DNA of 64,000 nucleotides from Plasticicumulans lactativorans (GCF_004341245.1 NZ_SLWY01000016.1:62001-126000), one strand, 5' to 3'. Shown: positions 1 to 8,897, counted from the first letter of the stretch. Notes: generated from the letters alone by a model not told the origin. Numbers and translations: made by a program.

Positions 1-510
1 GGCTTCGCTCTGACGCACCAGGCCCATCAGGTAGACGATGCCGCGTTCGGTGACGACCTTGACCCGCGTCGGGTCGAAATCCCGGATGCCGTCCACTTCC
101 AGCAGGGCCGACTTGACCTTGGTGGTGATCCACGTATCGCTGCTGCGGCTGCCCAACGAACTGTTGGAGGCCACGGCGAGTTCGTTGAAGACGCTGCGTA
201 CTTCGGCGACGTTGCCGACGATGCTTTCGGCCCGCGCGCGCGAGGCCTGATCCGGCACCTCACCGCTGAGCAGCACGACCCGGTTGTAGCTGGTGACGTT
301 GATGTGCGCGCGGCCGTTGAGGCCGGCGCGATCGAGGTCGCCGACGGACTTGGTTTCGATGCTCTCGTCCTCGACGACGGTGCCTGCGGTACGGCGATCG
401 TGCGCGACGCTGACCGCGGTGGCGGCGCCACCGACGAACAGGCCCGCACAGCCGCCGAGCAGCGGCGCACAGGCGAGAGCGATCAGGGCGGAGCGGGTGA
501 GGGGCTTCAT
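1..510 (-). CDS. BON-domain outer-membrane lipoprotein (DolP/YraP-like), 3' end outside window
   Basis: The visible 170 codons start at an ATG at 510 and run off the left edge. The N-terminus is a lipoprotein signal: positive residues, a hydrophobic stretch and a lipobox LLGGC, with the lipidated cysteine at residue 21. The rest reads as BON (bacterial OsmY and nodulation) domain sequence, including a segment like INVTSYNRVVLLSGEV and a second BON start with ITTKVKSALLEVDGI. Two BON domains after a lipobox match the DolP/YraP family, which binds anionic phospholipid and supports outer-membrane integrity; in Escherichia coli it also sits near yraN and rsmI. Here it lies 26 bp downstream of yraN on the same strand. 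Family assignment is firm. The exact name is less so because the C-terminus is missing. Confidence 0.85.
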   Translation of the reverse strand, partial: MKPLTRSALIALACAPLLGGCAGLFVGGAATAVSVAHDRRTAGTVVEDESIETKSVGDLDRAGLNGRAHINVTSYNRVVLLSGEVPDQASRARAESIVGNVAEVRSVFNELAVASNSSLGSRSSDTWITTKVKSALLEVDGIRDFDPTRVKVVTERGIVYLMGLVRQSEA

Positions 511-536
511 GTCCGGTGTCCTCGGCGTGAGCTGGG

Positions 537-941
537 TCAGGCGGAAAAGGCGTCGCGGATCCATTCGAGTCGCGCTTCGCAGGGGCCGGGGGTGATGGCG
601 ATCACGTCGAAACGGCAACCGGCGCGATGCGGGTGCTGCACGAGGTAGTACTGCGCGGCGCGGATCAGGCGTTGCTGCTTGCTGCGGGTGACCGACTCCG
701 CCGGGCTGCCGAAGCCGGCATCGCGGCGGCGGCGCACCTCGACGAAGACGAGGCAGTCGCCGTCGAGCATGACGATATCGAGTTCCCCGACGGGGTAACG
801 CACATTGCGCGCGACGAGACGCAGCCCCTGTCCTTCGAGGTAGTGCAGGGCCTGGTCTTCGCCGACACGGCCCCGCCGCTGTGCGGGGCTGAGGTTCTCG
901 GCGCCCGGATCGTTGTGTCCCGGGGGCTTTCTTGCAGCCAA
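537..941 (-). CDS. yraN: YraN/UPF0102 family endonuclease-like protein
   Basis: A protein of about 134 residues of the UPF0102 (YraN) family, which has a restriction-endonuclease-like fold of unknown physiological role. Visible signatures are the N-terminal RRGRVGEDQALHYL helix, the G-E-L-D-I-V core strand, and FVEVRRRRDAGFGSP, which carries the family E-V-[KR] motif, followed by the conserved serine/lysine helix VTRSKQQRLIRAA. The start is uncertain. The best in-frame candidate is a TTG at 941, only 13 bp from the divergent rsmI start, and no good ribosome binding site precedes it. The reading frame stays open further upstream, but that part is antisense to rsmI and does not look like YraN. 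Confidence 0.85.
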   Translation of the reverse strand: MAARKPPGHNDPGAENLSPAQRRGRVGEDQALHYLEGQGLRLVARNVRYPVGELDIVMLDGDCLVFVEVRRRRDAGFGSPAESVTRSKQQRLIRAAQYYLVQHPHRAGCRFDVIAITPGPCEARLEWIRDAFSA

Positions 942-954
942 GGGTGAGAGTCCG

Positions 955-1821
955 GTGTCCTTACAGTCCGCCGCTTTATACGTGGTCGCCACGCCGATAG
1001 GCAACTTGCAGGACCTGAGTCCGCGGGCGCGGGAGGTGCTGTCGCAGGTCGATCTCGTCGCTGCCGAGGACACGCGCCACACGCGCCAGTTGTTTCGCCA
1101 CTTCGGCATCGATACGCCGTTGACCGCGGTGCACGAGCACAACGAGCGCGAGCGGGTGCCCGAACTGCTCGCCGAACTGGCCGCCGGTCGTCGGCTCGCC
1201 CTGGTGTCCGACGCCGGCACTCCGCTGGTTTCGGACCCCGGCTTCAGGCTGGTACGGGCGGCGCGTCTGGCGGGCTACCGCGTCATCGCCGTACCGGGCC
1301 CGAGCAGTCTGCTGGCCGCCTTGTCGGTCGCCGGCTTGCCGACCGATCGCTTCGTGTTCGAAGGTTTCCTGCCGGCCAAGCCGGCGGCGCGGCGGGCGCG
1401 ACTGGCGGCGCTGGCAGCCGAAACCCGCACGCTGGTCTTCTTCGAGTCCAGCCATCGCATCGCCGAGTGCCTCGCCGACATGCGCGCGGCGTTCGGCGAC
1501 GCGCGCGAGGCCGTCGTCGCGCGCGAGTTGACCAAGCTCTTCGAGGAATTGCTGGGAGGGACGCTCGCCGAGGTCGAGGCGGGCGTGGCGGCCGATGCCA
1601 ACCGGCGCCGGGGCGAGTTCGTCGTGATGCTGCAGGGGGCCGAGGCGCGCGACGAGCAGGCGCCCGATGCCGAGGTCGAGCGCGTGCTGGCCATCCTGCT
1701 CGACGAGGTACCGGTCAAGCAGGCGGTGAGCCTGGCGGCCCGCCTCACCGGGCGGCGCAAGAACGCGCTGTATGCGCTCGCCACGTCTATTGCGGCGCAC
1801 AAAAAGGTTGTCATCGAGTGA
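955..1821 (+). CDS. rsmI: 16S rRNA (cytidine-1402-2'-O)-methyltransferase
   Basis: RsmI methylates the 2'-O of C1402 in 16S rRNA using S-adenosylmethionine, tuning the decoding centre. The protein (288 aa) belongs to the tetrapyrrole-methylase superfamily. It has the N-terminal LYVVATPIGNLQDL segment, AEDTRHT, the SDAGTPLVSDPG loop near residues 80-92 and the VPGPSSLLAALSVAGLP segment that forms the SAM site. Its length fits the family (286 aa in E. coli). I chose the GTG at 955 because it places the conserved TPIGNL motif at the usual distance from the N-terminus; AAGGGTGAG upstream can serve as a ribosome binding site. It is divergent from yraN with almost no gap and is followed closely by rnpB. 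Confidence 0.95.
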   Translation: MSLQSAALYVVATPIGNLQDLSPRAREVLSQVDLVAAEDTRHTRQLFRHFGIDTPLTAVHEHNERERVPELLAELAAGRRLALVSDAGTPLVSDPGFRLVRAARLAGYRVIAVPGPSSLLAALSVAGLPTDRFVFEGFLPAKPAARRARLAALAAETRTLVFFESSHRIAECLADMRAAFGDAREAVVARELTKLFEELLGGTLAEVEAGVAADANRRRGEFVVMLQGAEARDEQAPDAEVERVLAILLDEVPVKQAVSLAARLTGRRKNALYALATSIAAHKKVVIE

Positions 1822-1843
1822 CGCCGGGCACACAATCCGTGCC

Positions 1844-2192
1844 GGAAGTTGGCCGGGCGATCGCTGTCCTCACACGGGGGCAGAGGAAAGTCCGGGCTCC
1901 GCAGGGCAGGGCGCCAGGTAACGCCTGGGGGGCGTGAGCCCACGGAAAGTGCCACAGAAAATACACCGCCTAAGCCCGCAAGGGCCGGTAAGGGTGAAAT
2001 GGTGCGGTAAGAGCGCACCGCGTTCCTGGCAACAGGAACGGCAGGGAAAACCCCGCTCGGAGCAAGACCAAATAGGGGGGCGATACGTGTGGCCCGCACG
2101 GCCCCCGGGTAGGTCGCTACAGGCGTCTGGTGACAGGCGTCGCAGATGAATGATCGTCCTCGACAGAACCCGGCTTACAGGCCAACTTCCCC
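1844..2192 (+). ncRNA. rnpB: RNase P RNA (bacterial class A)
   Basis: This is the catalytic RNA of RNase P, which matures the 5' ends of tRNAs. The 5' start GAAGTTGGCCGGGCGATCGC pairs with GGCCAACTTC near the 3' end (2180-2189), forming helix P1. The universally conserved blocks are present: GAGGAAAGTCCGGGCTCC near 1884-1901, AGCCCACGG and CACAGAAA around 1940-1960, GGTAAGGGTGAAA around 1986-1998, and the GGAGCAAGACCAAATAGG block near 2057-2074, then GGCCCGC. Length and motif order fit class A RNase P RNA. It follows rsmI by about 22 bp. Exact ends are estimates from P1 pairing. Confidence 0.97.
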
Positions 2193-2448
2193 TTTCTCGC
2201 TCCGCTGCGCCGTGTCCGCGGCCTGTCCCGATGGCATCCCCAGAGTGTGCGGCGAGTGCAGGTCCGGCACTCGTGCGGGATGACTTTCTGAGCAACTGAA
2301 CCGCCCCTGTCTCGGCCTTCGTGATCTCGAGTGAGTCGCTTATACAACTGCGCATTGCGCTGTTGTATGATTGATACTTTTGTTGTTCAAGAGAATATAA
2401 GCTGTTGTGGAGAAAAGAATAATCGTGCCTCCGCCCGGGCGGGTTTCC
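2193..2448. other. Intergenic stretch between rnpB and the mraZ promoter, with one strong dyad
   Basis: No convincing gene lies here. The right part is clearly more AT-rich than the surroundings. It holds a near-perfect dyad at 2342-2368: ATACAACTGCGC, a three-base loop ATT, then GCGCTGTTGTAT, with one T-T mismatch. A T-rich tract follows (TTGATACTTTTGTTGTTC). It could act as an rnpB 3'-end stem-loop or as an operator upstream of the dcw promoter. The sequence alone does not decide between these. Confidence 0.5.
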
Positions 2449-2478
2449 TTGACACGTATGAAGAGCGGTACCTATAGT
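2449..2478 (+). promoter_or_regulatory. Sigma-70 promoter of the mraZ/dcw cluster
   Basis: A perfect -35 element TTGACA (2449-2454) is separated by 18 bp from TATAGT (2473-2478), a good -10 element. The expected transcription start is near 2485, about 55 bases before the mraZ start. It is the only well-matched promoter I found before the tightly packed genes up to lpxC. Confidence 0.8.
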
Positions 2479-2486
2479 GTCAAAAA

Positions 2487-2516
2487 GTGGGGCGGAGTGG
2501 AGCGCGATGGTTCGCC
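2487..2516 (+). promoter_or_regulatory. Probable MraZ operator (three TGG direct repeats at 10-bp spacing)
   Basis: GTGGGG (2487), GTGGAG (2497) and ATGGTT (2507) repeat with exact 10-bp periodicity, just after the predicted transcription start. MraZ/AbrB-type regulators in other bacteria bind tandem TGGGN repeats with about 5-nt spacers in front of mraZ. Position, spacing and the adjacent mraZ gene support autoregulation. The third repeat is degenerate. Confidence 0.65.
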
Positions 2517-2540
2517 GACCCACGCAAAGGGGGCGGGAGG

Positions 2541-2996
2541 TTGTTCAGAGGTGTTTCGCCATTGACGCTCGATGCGAAAGGACGGATTTCGATGCCTGCC
2601 AAGCATCGGGATCGGCTGATCGAGCGCTGCGGCGGGCATCTGGTGGTTACGGTCGATCGTGATGGTTGTCTCTTGATATATCCGCTTCCCGATTGGGAAG
2701 AGGTCGAAGCCAAACTGGTACGCCTGTCCAGTACCAATAAACGTGCGCGCAGCTTGAAGCGGCTCTTGATGGGGCACGCGGAAGAACTCGATCTCGATGG
2801 CAGCGGACGTGTCTTGCTACCGGCTCCCCTACGTGAATTCGCGAAGCTCGACAAGCACGTGGTGCTGGTCGGGCAGGGCAACAAGTTTGAACTCTGGGAC
2901 GAACCGACGTGGCATCGCCTCAGGGATGAATGGCTGGCTGAGGATGAAGGCGAAGACGGCGAGCTTCCCGGCGATCTCGAATCGCTGGCGTTTTGA
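2541..2996 (+). CDS. mraZ: Transcriptional regulator MraZ
   Basis: MraZ is a DNA-binding regulator with two SpoVT-AbrB-like domains that represses the dcw cluster from its own promoter. The protein (151 aa) begins with the family signature [22 protein letters not shown], and the second copy reads [19 protein letters not shown]. Both carry the D-x-x-G-R-[IV] core. The start is a TTG at 2541, chosen because it gives the canonical beginning (M)FRG and has AAAGGGGG seven bases upstream. An ATG at 2487 in the same frame would add 18 residues overlapping the operator repeats, so I regard it as not used. The gene is preceded by a promoter and likely operator, and rsmH follows after 25 bp. Confidence 0.93.
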   Translation: MFRGVSPLTLDAKGRISMPAKHRDRLIERCGGHLVVTVDRDGCLLIYPLPDWEEVEAKLVRLSSTNKRARSLKRLLMGHAEELDLDGSGRVLLPAPLREFAKLDKHVVLVGQGNKFELWDEPTWHRLRDEWLAEDEGEDGELPGDLESLAF

Positions 2997-3021
2997 TCGA
3001 CAACCCAGGGGTTTTCGTCCG

Positions 3022-3939
3022 GTGCACCAGTCCGTGCTGTTGAACGAGGCGCTCGATGCCTTGCGCGTCGGGCCCGAAGGTCGCTATGTCGATGCGACCT
3101 TCGGCCGCGGCGGACATGCGCGCGCGATCCTGGCCCGGCTCGGCTCGAAAGGCTGCCTGCTGGCGCTCGACCGTGATCCGGCCGCCGCCGCGGCAGCAGC
3201 CGAGCTCGCGGTCAACGACTCCCGCTTCAGTTTCGAGGCGACGGCTTTCAGTGCGCTGGCCGACGTCGTGCGGTCGCGCGATCTGGCCGGTCGGCTTGAC
3301 GGCATCCTCTTCGACCTGGGGGTGTCGTCGCCGCAGCTCGACGATCCGCAGCGCGGCTTCAGCTTCCTGCGCGACGGCCCGCTCGACATGCGCATGGACC
3401 CCACTCAGGACGAAAGCGCCGCCGAGTGGCTGGCGCGCGCGGACGAAGCCGAAATCGGCGGCGTCCTGCGCGATCTCGGAGAGGAGCGGTTCCACCGGCG
3501 GGTCGCGCGCGCAATCGTGGGCGCGCGCGCGCAGGCGCCGATCACCGCGACCGGGCGCCTCGCCAGCATCGTGGCGGAGGCGGTGCCGACGCGCGAGCGC
3601 GGCAAGCATCCGGCCACGCGCACCTTCCAGGCCATCCGCATCCATGTCAACCGCGAGCTCGAAGAGCTGCAGAGCGCGCTCGCGCAGGCGGTCGATCTGC
3701 TCGCGCACGGCGGGCGGCTGGTGGTGATCAGCTTCCATTCGCTCGAGGACCGCATCGTCAAGCGTTTCCTGCGCAGCTGCGCGCGCGGCGCGGACCTGCC
3801 GCCGGATCTGCCGATCACCGGCGCGCATCACGGCGCCACCCTGCGCCTGGTGGGCAAGGCGGTGCATCCGGGAGCAGAGGAGCTCGACGCCAATCCACGT
3901 GCGCGCAGTGCCGTGTTGCGGGCTGCGGAGCGTCTGTAA
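3022..3939 (+). CDS. rsmH: 16S rRNA (cytosine-1402-N4)-methyltransferase
   Basis: RsmH (MraW) methylates N4 of C1402 in 16S rRNA, the same nucleotide that RsmI modifies from the gene 1.2 kb upstream. The protein (305 aa) has [10 protein letters not shown] at the N-terminus, the SAM-binding [16 protein letters not shown] (around residues 25-40), [11 protein letters not shown], and the R-G-F-S-F[10 protein letters not shown] block. The C-terminus carries [15 protein letters not shown] and [14 protein letters not shown]. The start is a GTG at 3022 with CAGGGG upstream. The stop overlaps the ftsL ATG by one base (TAATG). Confidence 0.97.
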   Translation: MHQSVLLNEALDALRVGPEGRYVDATFGRGGHARAILARLGSKGCLLALDRDPAAAAAAAELAVNDSRFSFEATAFSALADVVRSRDLAGRLDGILFDLGVSSPQLDDPQRGFSFLRDGPLDMRMDPTQDESAAEWLARADEAEIGGVLRDLGEERFHRRVARAIVGARAQAPITATGRLASIVAEAVPTRERGKHPATRTFQAIRIHVNRELEELQSALAQAVDLLAHGGRLVVISFHSLEDRIVKRFLRSCARGADLPPDLPITGAHHGATLRLVGKAVHPGAEELDANPRARSAVLRAAERL

Positions 3940-4298
3940 TGTCGCTTTCAGCGCAGCACACCGAGGTTTCCGCCGCCGCCGCGACGGAAACGGTACGGCT
4001 GGTTCCGGAGCCCGGCGAGGAGGATCTCGTCGGGCGCAACCTGTTACCGGTGCTGGTGTTGCTGGCGGCCATCGTGGCGAGTGCGATCGCCCTGGTCCAC
4101 ACCAAGCACCAGAGCCGCAAGTTGTTCATCGAACTCCAGAGCCTGCAGACCGCCCGCGACGATCTCGAGATCGAGTGGGGGCAGCTGCAGCTCGAGCAAA
4201 GCACGCTCGCGACCGAATCGGTCATCGACCAGGCCGCGCGCAGCCGTCTCGACATGGCCATCCCCGCTCCCGAGGCGGTGATCTACGTGATCCGATGA
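3939..4298 (+). CDS. ftsL: Cell division protein FtsL
   Basis: A small bitopic protein of 119 aa with a cytoplasmic N-terminus, one membrane helix (about residues 32-50, LLPVLVLLAAIVASAIALV) and a periplasmic coiled-coil (LQSLQTARDDLEIEWGQLQLEQ). This is the FtsL layout. FtsL joins FtsB and FtsQ to activate FtsW/FtsI at the septum. Identity rests more on position between rsmH and ftsI and on topology than on sequence, because FtsL is poorly conserved. The ATG overlaps the rsmH stop, and the end overlaps ftsI by 4 bases. Confidence 0.92.
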   Translation: MSLSAQHTEVSAAAATETVRLVPEPGEEDLVGRNLLPVLVLLAAIVASAIALVHTKHQSRKLFIELQSLQTARDDLEIEWGQLQLEQSTLATESVIDQAARSRLDMAIPAPEAVIYVIR

Positions 4299-6052
4299 AA
4301 GCGCCCACCCGTTCGTCCCGTCAGTCCTGGTCGGCCAACCGGCGGCGGCTCGCGCTCGCCCTGCTGGGCGCGGCCGCCGTCGGCATCTTCGCGCGTGCCG
4401 TCTACCTGCAGGTGATCGACACCGAGTTCCTGCAGGGCCAGGGCGACGAGCGCTTCCTGCGCACCGTCGCGGTGCCCGCGCACCGCGGCATGGTACTGGA
4501 CCGCAACGGTGAGCCGCTGGCGGTGAGCTCGCCGGTCGACAGCGTCTGGGCGCATCCCCCGACCCTGCTCGCGCACCGCGAGCGCCTGCCCGAACTCGCG
4601 CGGATGCTCGACATCAACGTCGCCGAGCTCGAAAGCAAGGTGCTCGCGCGCGGCGAGAAGGAGTTCATGTACCTGAAGCGGGCGATGGAGCCCGATGCCG
4701 CGCACCGCGTGGCCTCCCTCGGCGTGCCCGGCGTGTTCCTGCAGCGCGAGTACCGGCGCTACTACCCGGCCGCCGAGGTCACCTCGCACCTGCTCGGTTT
4801 CACCAACATCGACGACGAGGGCCAGGAAGGCATCGAGCTCGCGCACAACCGCGAGCTGCAGGGCGTGCAGGGCGAGAAGAGCGTCATCAAGGATCGCCTC
4901 GGGCGCATCGTCGAGGACGTCGAGAGCGTGCGCGAGCCGCAGCCGGGGCGCGACGTCGCGCTGTCGATCGACCGCCGCATCCAGTACCTCGCCTATCGCG
5001 CGGTCAAGGCGGCGATGATCGAGCACCACGCTGCCGCTGCGTCGGCGGTGGTGCTCGACGTGAACACCGGCGAAGTGCTGGCGATGGTCAACCAGCCGGC
5101 GGTCAACCCGAACAACCGCCAGGAACTGAAGAGCGACCTGCTGCGCAACCGCGCGCTCACCGACGTCTACGAGCCGGGCTCGGTGATGAAGCCCTTCACC
5201 GTCGCGCTCGGCCTCGAAAGCGGCCGCTACACCCCGGAAACGCCGATCAACACCAGCCCCGGCTACATGAGCGTCGGCCGCTACACGGTCAAGGACACGC
5301 ACAACTACGGCCTGATCGACGTTTCGCGCGTGATCATCAAGTCGAGCAACGTCGGCGCCACCAAGATCGCCTTGTCGATGCCCGCCGAGAAGCTCTGGGA
5401 CCTGTTCCGCAAGCTCGGCTTCGGCCGGCCCACCGACATCGGCTTTCCCGGCGAGCAGGGTGGATGGCTCGCGCACTACTCGCGCTGGAGCACGATCGGC
5501 CATGCCAACCAGAGCTTCGGCTACGGCATCTCGATGACGCCGCTGCAACTGGCCCGCGCCTATGCCGCGCTCGCCTCGGGCGGCGTGATCCGCCCGGTGT
5601 CGCTGGTCAAGGTCACGCAGCCGCCCGCCGGCGAACGCATCCTGTCGGAGACGACGGTACGCAAGCTCTTCCCGATGCTCGAAGCCGTGGTCAGCCGCGA
5701 CGGCACCGCGATCCAGGCGAGCGTCCCCGGCTACCGGGTCGGCGGCAAGACCGGCACCGTGCACAAGATCATCGGGCGCGGCTATGCCAAGAACAACTAC
5801 TACTCGGTGTTCGCCGGCTTCGCGCCACTCAGCAAGCCGCGCCTGGCGATGGTCGTCATCGTCGACGACCCCAAGGGCAAGTCCTACTACGGCGGGCTGG
5901 TCGCCGCGCCGGTGTTCAGCAAGGTGATGGCCGGGGCGCTGCGCATCCTCAACGTGCCGCCGGACAACGTCGTCGACCCGAAGCGCCAGCCGCTCGGTAC
6001 CGTGGCGAGCACGGCCACCTCCCCCAACGCTGCCAGCCGGGTGCGACCGTGA
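4295..6052 (+). CDS. ftsI: Peptidoglycan D,D-transpeptidase FtsI (PBP3)
   Basis: This is the septal class B penicillin-binding protein, which cross-links peptidoglycan during division. The 585-aa protein has an N-terminal membrane anchor (about residues 18-35), a dimerisation/pedestal domain, and a transpeptidase domain with the three catalytic motifs: S-V-M-K with nucleophile Ser296, S-S-N at 350-352, and K-T-G at 485-487. E. coli FtsI is 588 aa. ATGA overlap links it to ftsL upstream, and GTGA overlap links it to murE downstream, so expression is probably coupled. Confidence 0.97.
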   Translation: MKAPTRSSRQSWSANRRRLALALLGAAAVGIFARAVYLQVIDTEFLQGQGDERFLRTVAVPAHRGMVLDRNGEPLAVSSPVDSVWAHPPTLLAHRERLPELARMLDINVAELESKVLARGEKEFMYLKRAMEPDAAHRVASLGVPGVFLQREYRRYYPAAEVTSHLLGFTNIDDEGQEGIELAHNRELQGVQGEKSVIKDRLGRIVEDVESVREPQPGRDVALSIDRRIQYLAYRAVKAAMIEHHAAAASAVVLDVNTGEVLAMVNQPAVNPNNRQELKSDLLRNRALTDVYEPGSVMKPFTVALGLESGRYTPETPINTSPGYMSVGRYTVKDTHNYGLIDVSRVIIKSSNVGATKIALSMPAEKLWDLFRKLGFGRPTDIGFPGEQGGWLAHYSRWSTIGHANQSFGYGISMTPLQLARAYAALASGGVIRPVSLVKVTQPPAGERILSETTVRKLFPMLEAVVSRDGTAIQASVPGYRVGGKTGTVHKIIGRGYAKNNYYSVFAGFAPLSKPRLAMVVIVDDPKGKSYYGGLVAAPVFSKVMAGALRILNVPPDNVVDPKRQPLGTVASTATSPNAASRVRP

Positions 6053-7530
6053 GGCCGGCCAGCCGCCGCCTGCCGGAACTGCTCGCCGGGATGGCGGACG
6101 CCGTTCCGGCGTGCGACGTCAGCGGTCTCGCGCTCGACAGCCGGGCGCTGCGGGCGGGCGACCTGTTCCTGGCCGCCCGCGGCCTGACGCACCACGGCCT
6201 CGATTTCCTCGCCGCCGCCGAGGCCGCCGGCGCGGCCGCCGTGGCGTGGGAGCCACCGCACGCGCCGGTGACGAGCCGGTTGCCGCTGGTCGAGGTGCCA
6301 TCGCTCGGCCGCCACCTCAGCCGCATCGCCGACCGCTGGTTCGAGGCGCCCTCGGCCACGCTCGCGGTGGTCGGCGTCACCGGCACCGACGGCAAGACCT
6401 CGGTCGCGCACTTCGTCGCCGAGGCCCTGAGCGAGGCCGGGCGCCCCGCGGGCATCCTCGGCACGCTGGGCTACGGCCTGCGCGGCCACACCGTCATGGC
6501 GAGCCACACCACGCCCGATGCGCTCGCGGTGCAGCGCTGGCTGGCGGCGTTCCGCGACACCGGGGCCCGCTACGCGGCGATGGAGGTGTCCTCGCACGCG
6601 CTGGCGCAGCACCGCGTCGAGGCGGTGCGCTTCGCGGTCGCGGTGCTCACCAACCTCACCCGCGACCACCTCGATTTCCACGGCTCGACGGACGCCTACG
6701 CCGCCGCCAAGGCGCGCCTGTTCACCGAACTCGCACCGGCGCAGGCGGTGCTGAACCTCGACGACGGCTTCGGCGCCGCCCTCGCCGAACGCCTGGGCGA
6801 CACCCGTCCGGTGATCGGCTACGGCTTCGGCGCGCGGCCCGCCGCCGGGCTCGCCGGCTGGGTCCGGGGTGAGGGGCTGCGTCTCGACGGCGGTGGCCTG
6901 ACGCTGACCGTGCACAGCCATCGCGGCAGCGGCGAGCTGCGCAGTGCGCTGTTCGGGCGTTTCAACGCCGCCAACCTGCTCGCCGCGCTGGCGACGCTGC
7001 TCGCGCTCGACCTGCCCTTCGACGAGGCGCTCGCGCGCGTCGGCCGGGTGTCGACGGTGGCCGGGCGCATGGAGCGCTTCGGCGGCGGTGCGCGCCCGCT
7101 CGCGGTGGTCGACTACGCACACACCCCGCACGCGCTCGAATCGGTGCTGCAGGCGCTGCGCGAGCACGCGGCCGGGCGGCTCACCTGCGTGTTCGGCTGC
7201 GGCGGCGACCGCGATGCCGGCAAGCGCCCGCAGATGGGCGCGATCGCCGAGCGCCTCGCCGACCAGGTGATCGTCACTCACGACAACCCGCGGCGCGAGG
7301 ACCCGGCCGGCATCGTCGCCGACATCCTCGCCGGCCTGCGCGAGCCGGCGCGCGCCAGCGTGATCGGCGACCGCCGGCGCGCGATCCGGGCGGCGCTGGC
7401 GGCGGCCGGCGCGGGCGACATCGTGCTGATCGCCGGCAAGGGGCACGAGGACTACCAGCTCATCGGCGACGAGCGGCTCGATTTCAGCGACCGCGCCGAG
7501 GTCGCCGCCTGGTTCGAGGGGGCCGCATGA
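6049..7530 (+). CDS. murE: UDP-MurNAc-L-Ala-D-Glu:meso-DAP ligase
   Basis: MurE adds the third stem-peptide residue in the cytoplasm using ATP. The 493-aa protein has the ATP-binding loop GVTGTDGKTS at about 109-118, the Mur ligase central domain with EVSSHAL and NLTRDHLDFHG, and the C-terminal D-N-P-R motif at 412-415. That motif is the established signature of meso-diaminopimelate (not lysine) specificity. The start is a GTG at 6049 overlapping the ftsI stop. The next gene, murF, overlaps by 4 bases. Confidence 0.97.
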   Translation: MRPASRRLPELLAGMADAVPACDVSGLALDSRALRAGDLFLAARGLTHHGLDFLAAAEAAGAAAVAWEPPHAPVTSRLPLVEVPSLGRHLSRIADRWFEAPSATLAVVGVTGTDGKTSVAHFVAEALSEAGRPAGILGTLGYGLRGHTVMASHTTPDALAVQRWLAAFRDTGARYAAMEVSSHALAQHRVEAVRFAVAVLTNLTRDHLDFHGSTDAYAAAKARLFTELAPAQAVLNLDDGFGAALAERLGDTRPVIGYGFGARPAAGLAGWVRGEGLRLDGGGLTLTVHSHRGSGELRSALFGRFNAANLLAALATLLALDLPFDEALARVGRVSTVAGRMERFGGGARPLAVVDYAHTPHALESVLQALREHAAGRLTCVFGCGGDRDAGKRPQMGAIAERLADQVIVTHDNPRREDPAGIVADILAGLREPARASVIGDRRRAIRAALAAAGAGDIVLIAGKGHEDYQLIGDERLDFSDRAEVAAWFEGAA

Positions 7531-8894
7531 GGCCGCTGCGCCTGTCGCAACTGGTCGGCGTGTTCGGCGCCGAACTGGTCGGCGGCGACGCCGAGTTCAC
7601 CGCGGTCAGCACCGACACCCGCAGCCTCGTCGGCGGCGAGCTGTTCGTCGCGCTCAGCGGGCCGCACTTCGACGGCCACGCCTTCGTCGACGCCGCGCGC
7701 AGCCGCGGTGCGGTCGGCGCGCTGGTGAGCCGGCGCGTCGCCTGCGAGCTGCCGCAGCTGGTGGTGGCCGACACCCTGCTCGCGCTCGGCCGCCTCGGTG
7801 CGTACAACCGCGAGCGCTTCCGCGGGCCGCTGGTCGGGCTCACCGGCAGCAACGGCAAGACCACGCTGAAGGAGATGATCGCCGCGATCCTGCGCCAGCG
7901 TGGTCCGACCCTGGCGACGCGGGGCAATCTGAACAACGACATCGGCGTGCCGCTGACCCTGCTCGGGCTCGATGCCCAGGCCTACGCGGTGATCGAGATG
8001 GGCGCCAACCACCCGGGCGAGATCGCCTACCTGACGCGGCTCGCGCGTCCGCAGGTCGGGGTGGTCAACAATGCCGGCCCCTGCCACCTGGAGGGCTTCG
8101 GCGATCTCGACGGTGTCGCCCGCGCCAAGGGCGAGCTGTTCGAGCACCTGCCGGCCGGCGCGACCGCGGTGATCAACGCCGACGACGCCTACGCCGACTA
8201 CTGGCGCAGCCGCTGCGCCGGCCGGCCGGTGCTCGAGTTCGGCCTCGACCAGCCGGCGACGCTGAGCGCGCGCGTGCTCGATGCCGCCGCGCGGCGCTAC
8301 GTGCTGGTCACGCCGGTCGGCGAGGTCGAGCTCACGCTGCCGCTCGCCGGCCGCCACAACCTGCGCAACGCCTGCGCCGCCACCGCCGCCGCGCTGGCGG
8401 TCGGCGCCACGCTCGCCGACGTGCGCGCCGGGCTCGAAGGCCTGGAAGGCGTCGCCGGGCGCTTCCAGCGCCGCGCCGGGCGCCACGGCTGTGTGCTGAT
8501 CGACGACACCTACAACGCCAACCCGGCCTCGCTCGGTGCCGCGCTGGAGACGCTCGGCAGCGAACCCGGCAGCCACTGGCTGGTGCTGGGCGACATGGGC
8601 GAACTCGGCGCGCGTGCCGCGGAACTGCACGCCGCGAGCGGTGCCCAAGCCCGCCGCTGCGGTTTCACCCGGCTGTTCGCCTGCGGCGAACACAGCCGCC
8701 ACGCCGCGGCCGCCTTCGGGGCGGCGGCGGTCCATTTCACCGGCATCGAGGACCTCATCGCCGCTCTCGATGCCGCGCTCGCCGACGCCGGTGGCCCGAC
8801 CGTACTGGTCAAGGGCTCGCGTTCGGCGCGCATGGAGCGGGTCGTTTCGGCGCTCGCGATCGACAACCACGACCCTGCGGCGGGGGCTCACTAG
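7527..8894 (+). CDS. murF: UDP-MurNAc-tripeptide:D-Ala-D-Ala ligase
   Basis: MurF adds the D-Ala-D-Ala dipeptide, completing UDP-MurNAc-pentapeptide. The 455-aa protein shows the P-loop GLTGSNGKTT at 104-113, NLNNDIGVPLTLL, the conserved A-V-I-E-M-G-A-N-H-P-G-E-I segment, and DDTYNANP in the C-terminal domain. Length is normal (452 aa in E. coli). The dipeptide substrate would come from Ddl, encoded 6 kb further along in the same cluster. Confidence 0.97.
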   Translation: MRPLRLSQLVGVFGAELVGGDAEFTAVSTDTRSLVGGELFVALSGPHFDGHAFVDAARSRGAVGALVSRRVACELPQLVVADTLLALGRLGAYNRERFRGPLVGLTGSNGKTTLKEMIAAILRQRGPTLATRGNLNNDIGVPLTLLGLDAQAYAVIEMGANHPGEIAYLTRLARPQVGVVNNAGPCHLEGFGDLDGVARAKGELFEHLPAGATAVINADDAYADYWRSRCAGRPVLEFGLDQPATLSARVLDAAARRYVLVTPVGEVELTLPLAGRHNLRNACAATAAALAVGATLADVRAGLEGLEGVAGRFQRRAGRHGCVLIDDTYNANPASLGAALETLGSEPGSHWLVLGDMGELGARAAELHAASGAQARRCGFTRLFACGEHSRHAAAAFGAAAVHFTGIEDLIAALDAALADAGGPTVLVKGSRSARMERVVSALAIDNHDPAAGAH

Positions 8895-8897
8895 ACC

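Noticed and set aside
2487-2540. Longer mraZ starting at the ATG at 2487
   Set aside because: It would add 18 residues not present in the family and overlap the operator repeats. The TTG at 2541 has a well-spaced ribosome binding site and gives the canonical N-terminus.
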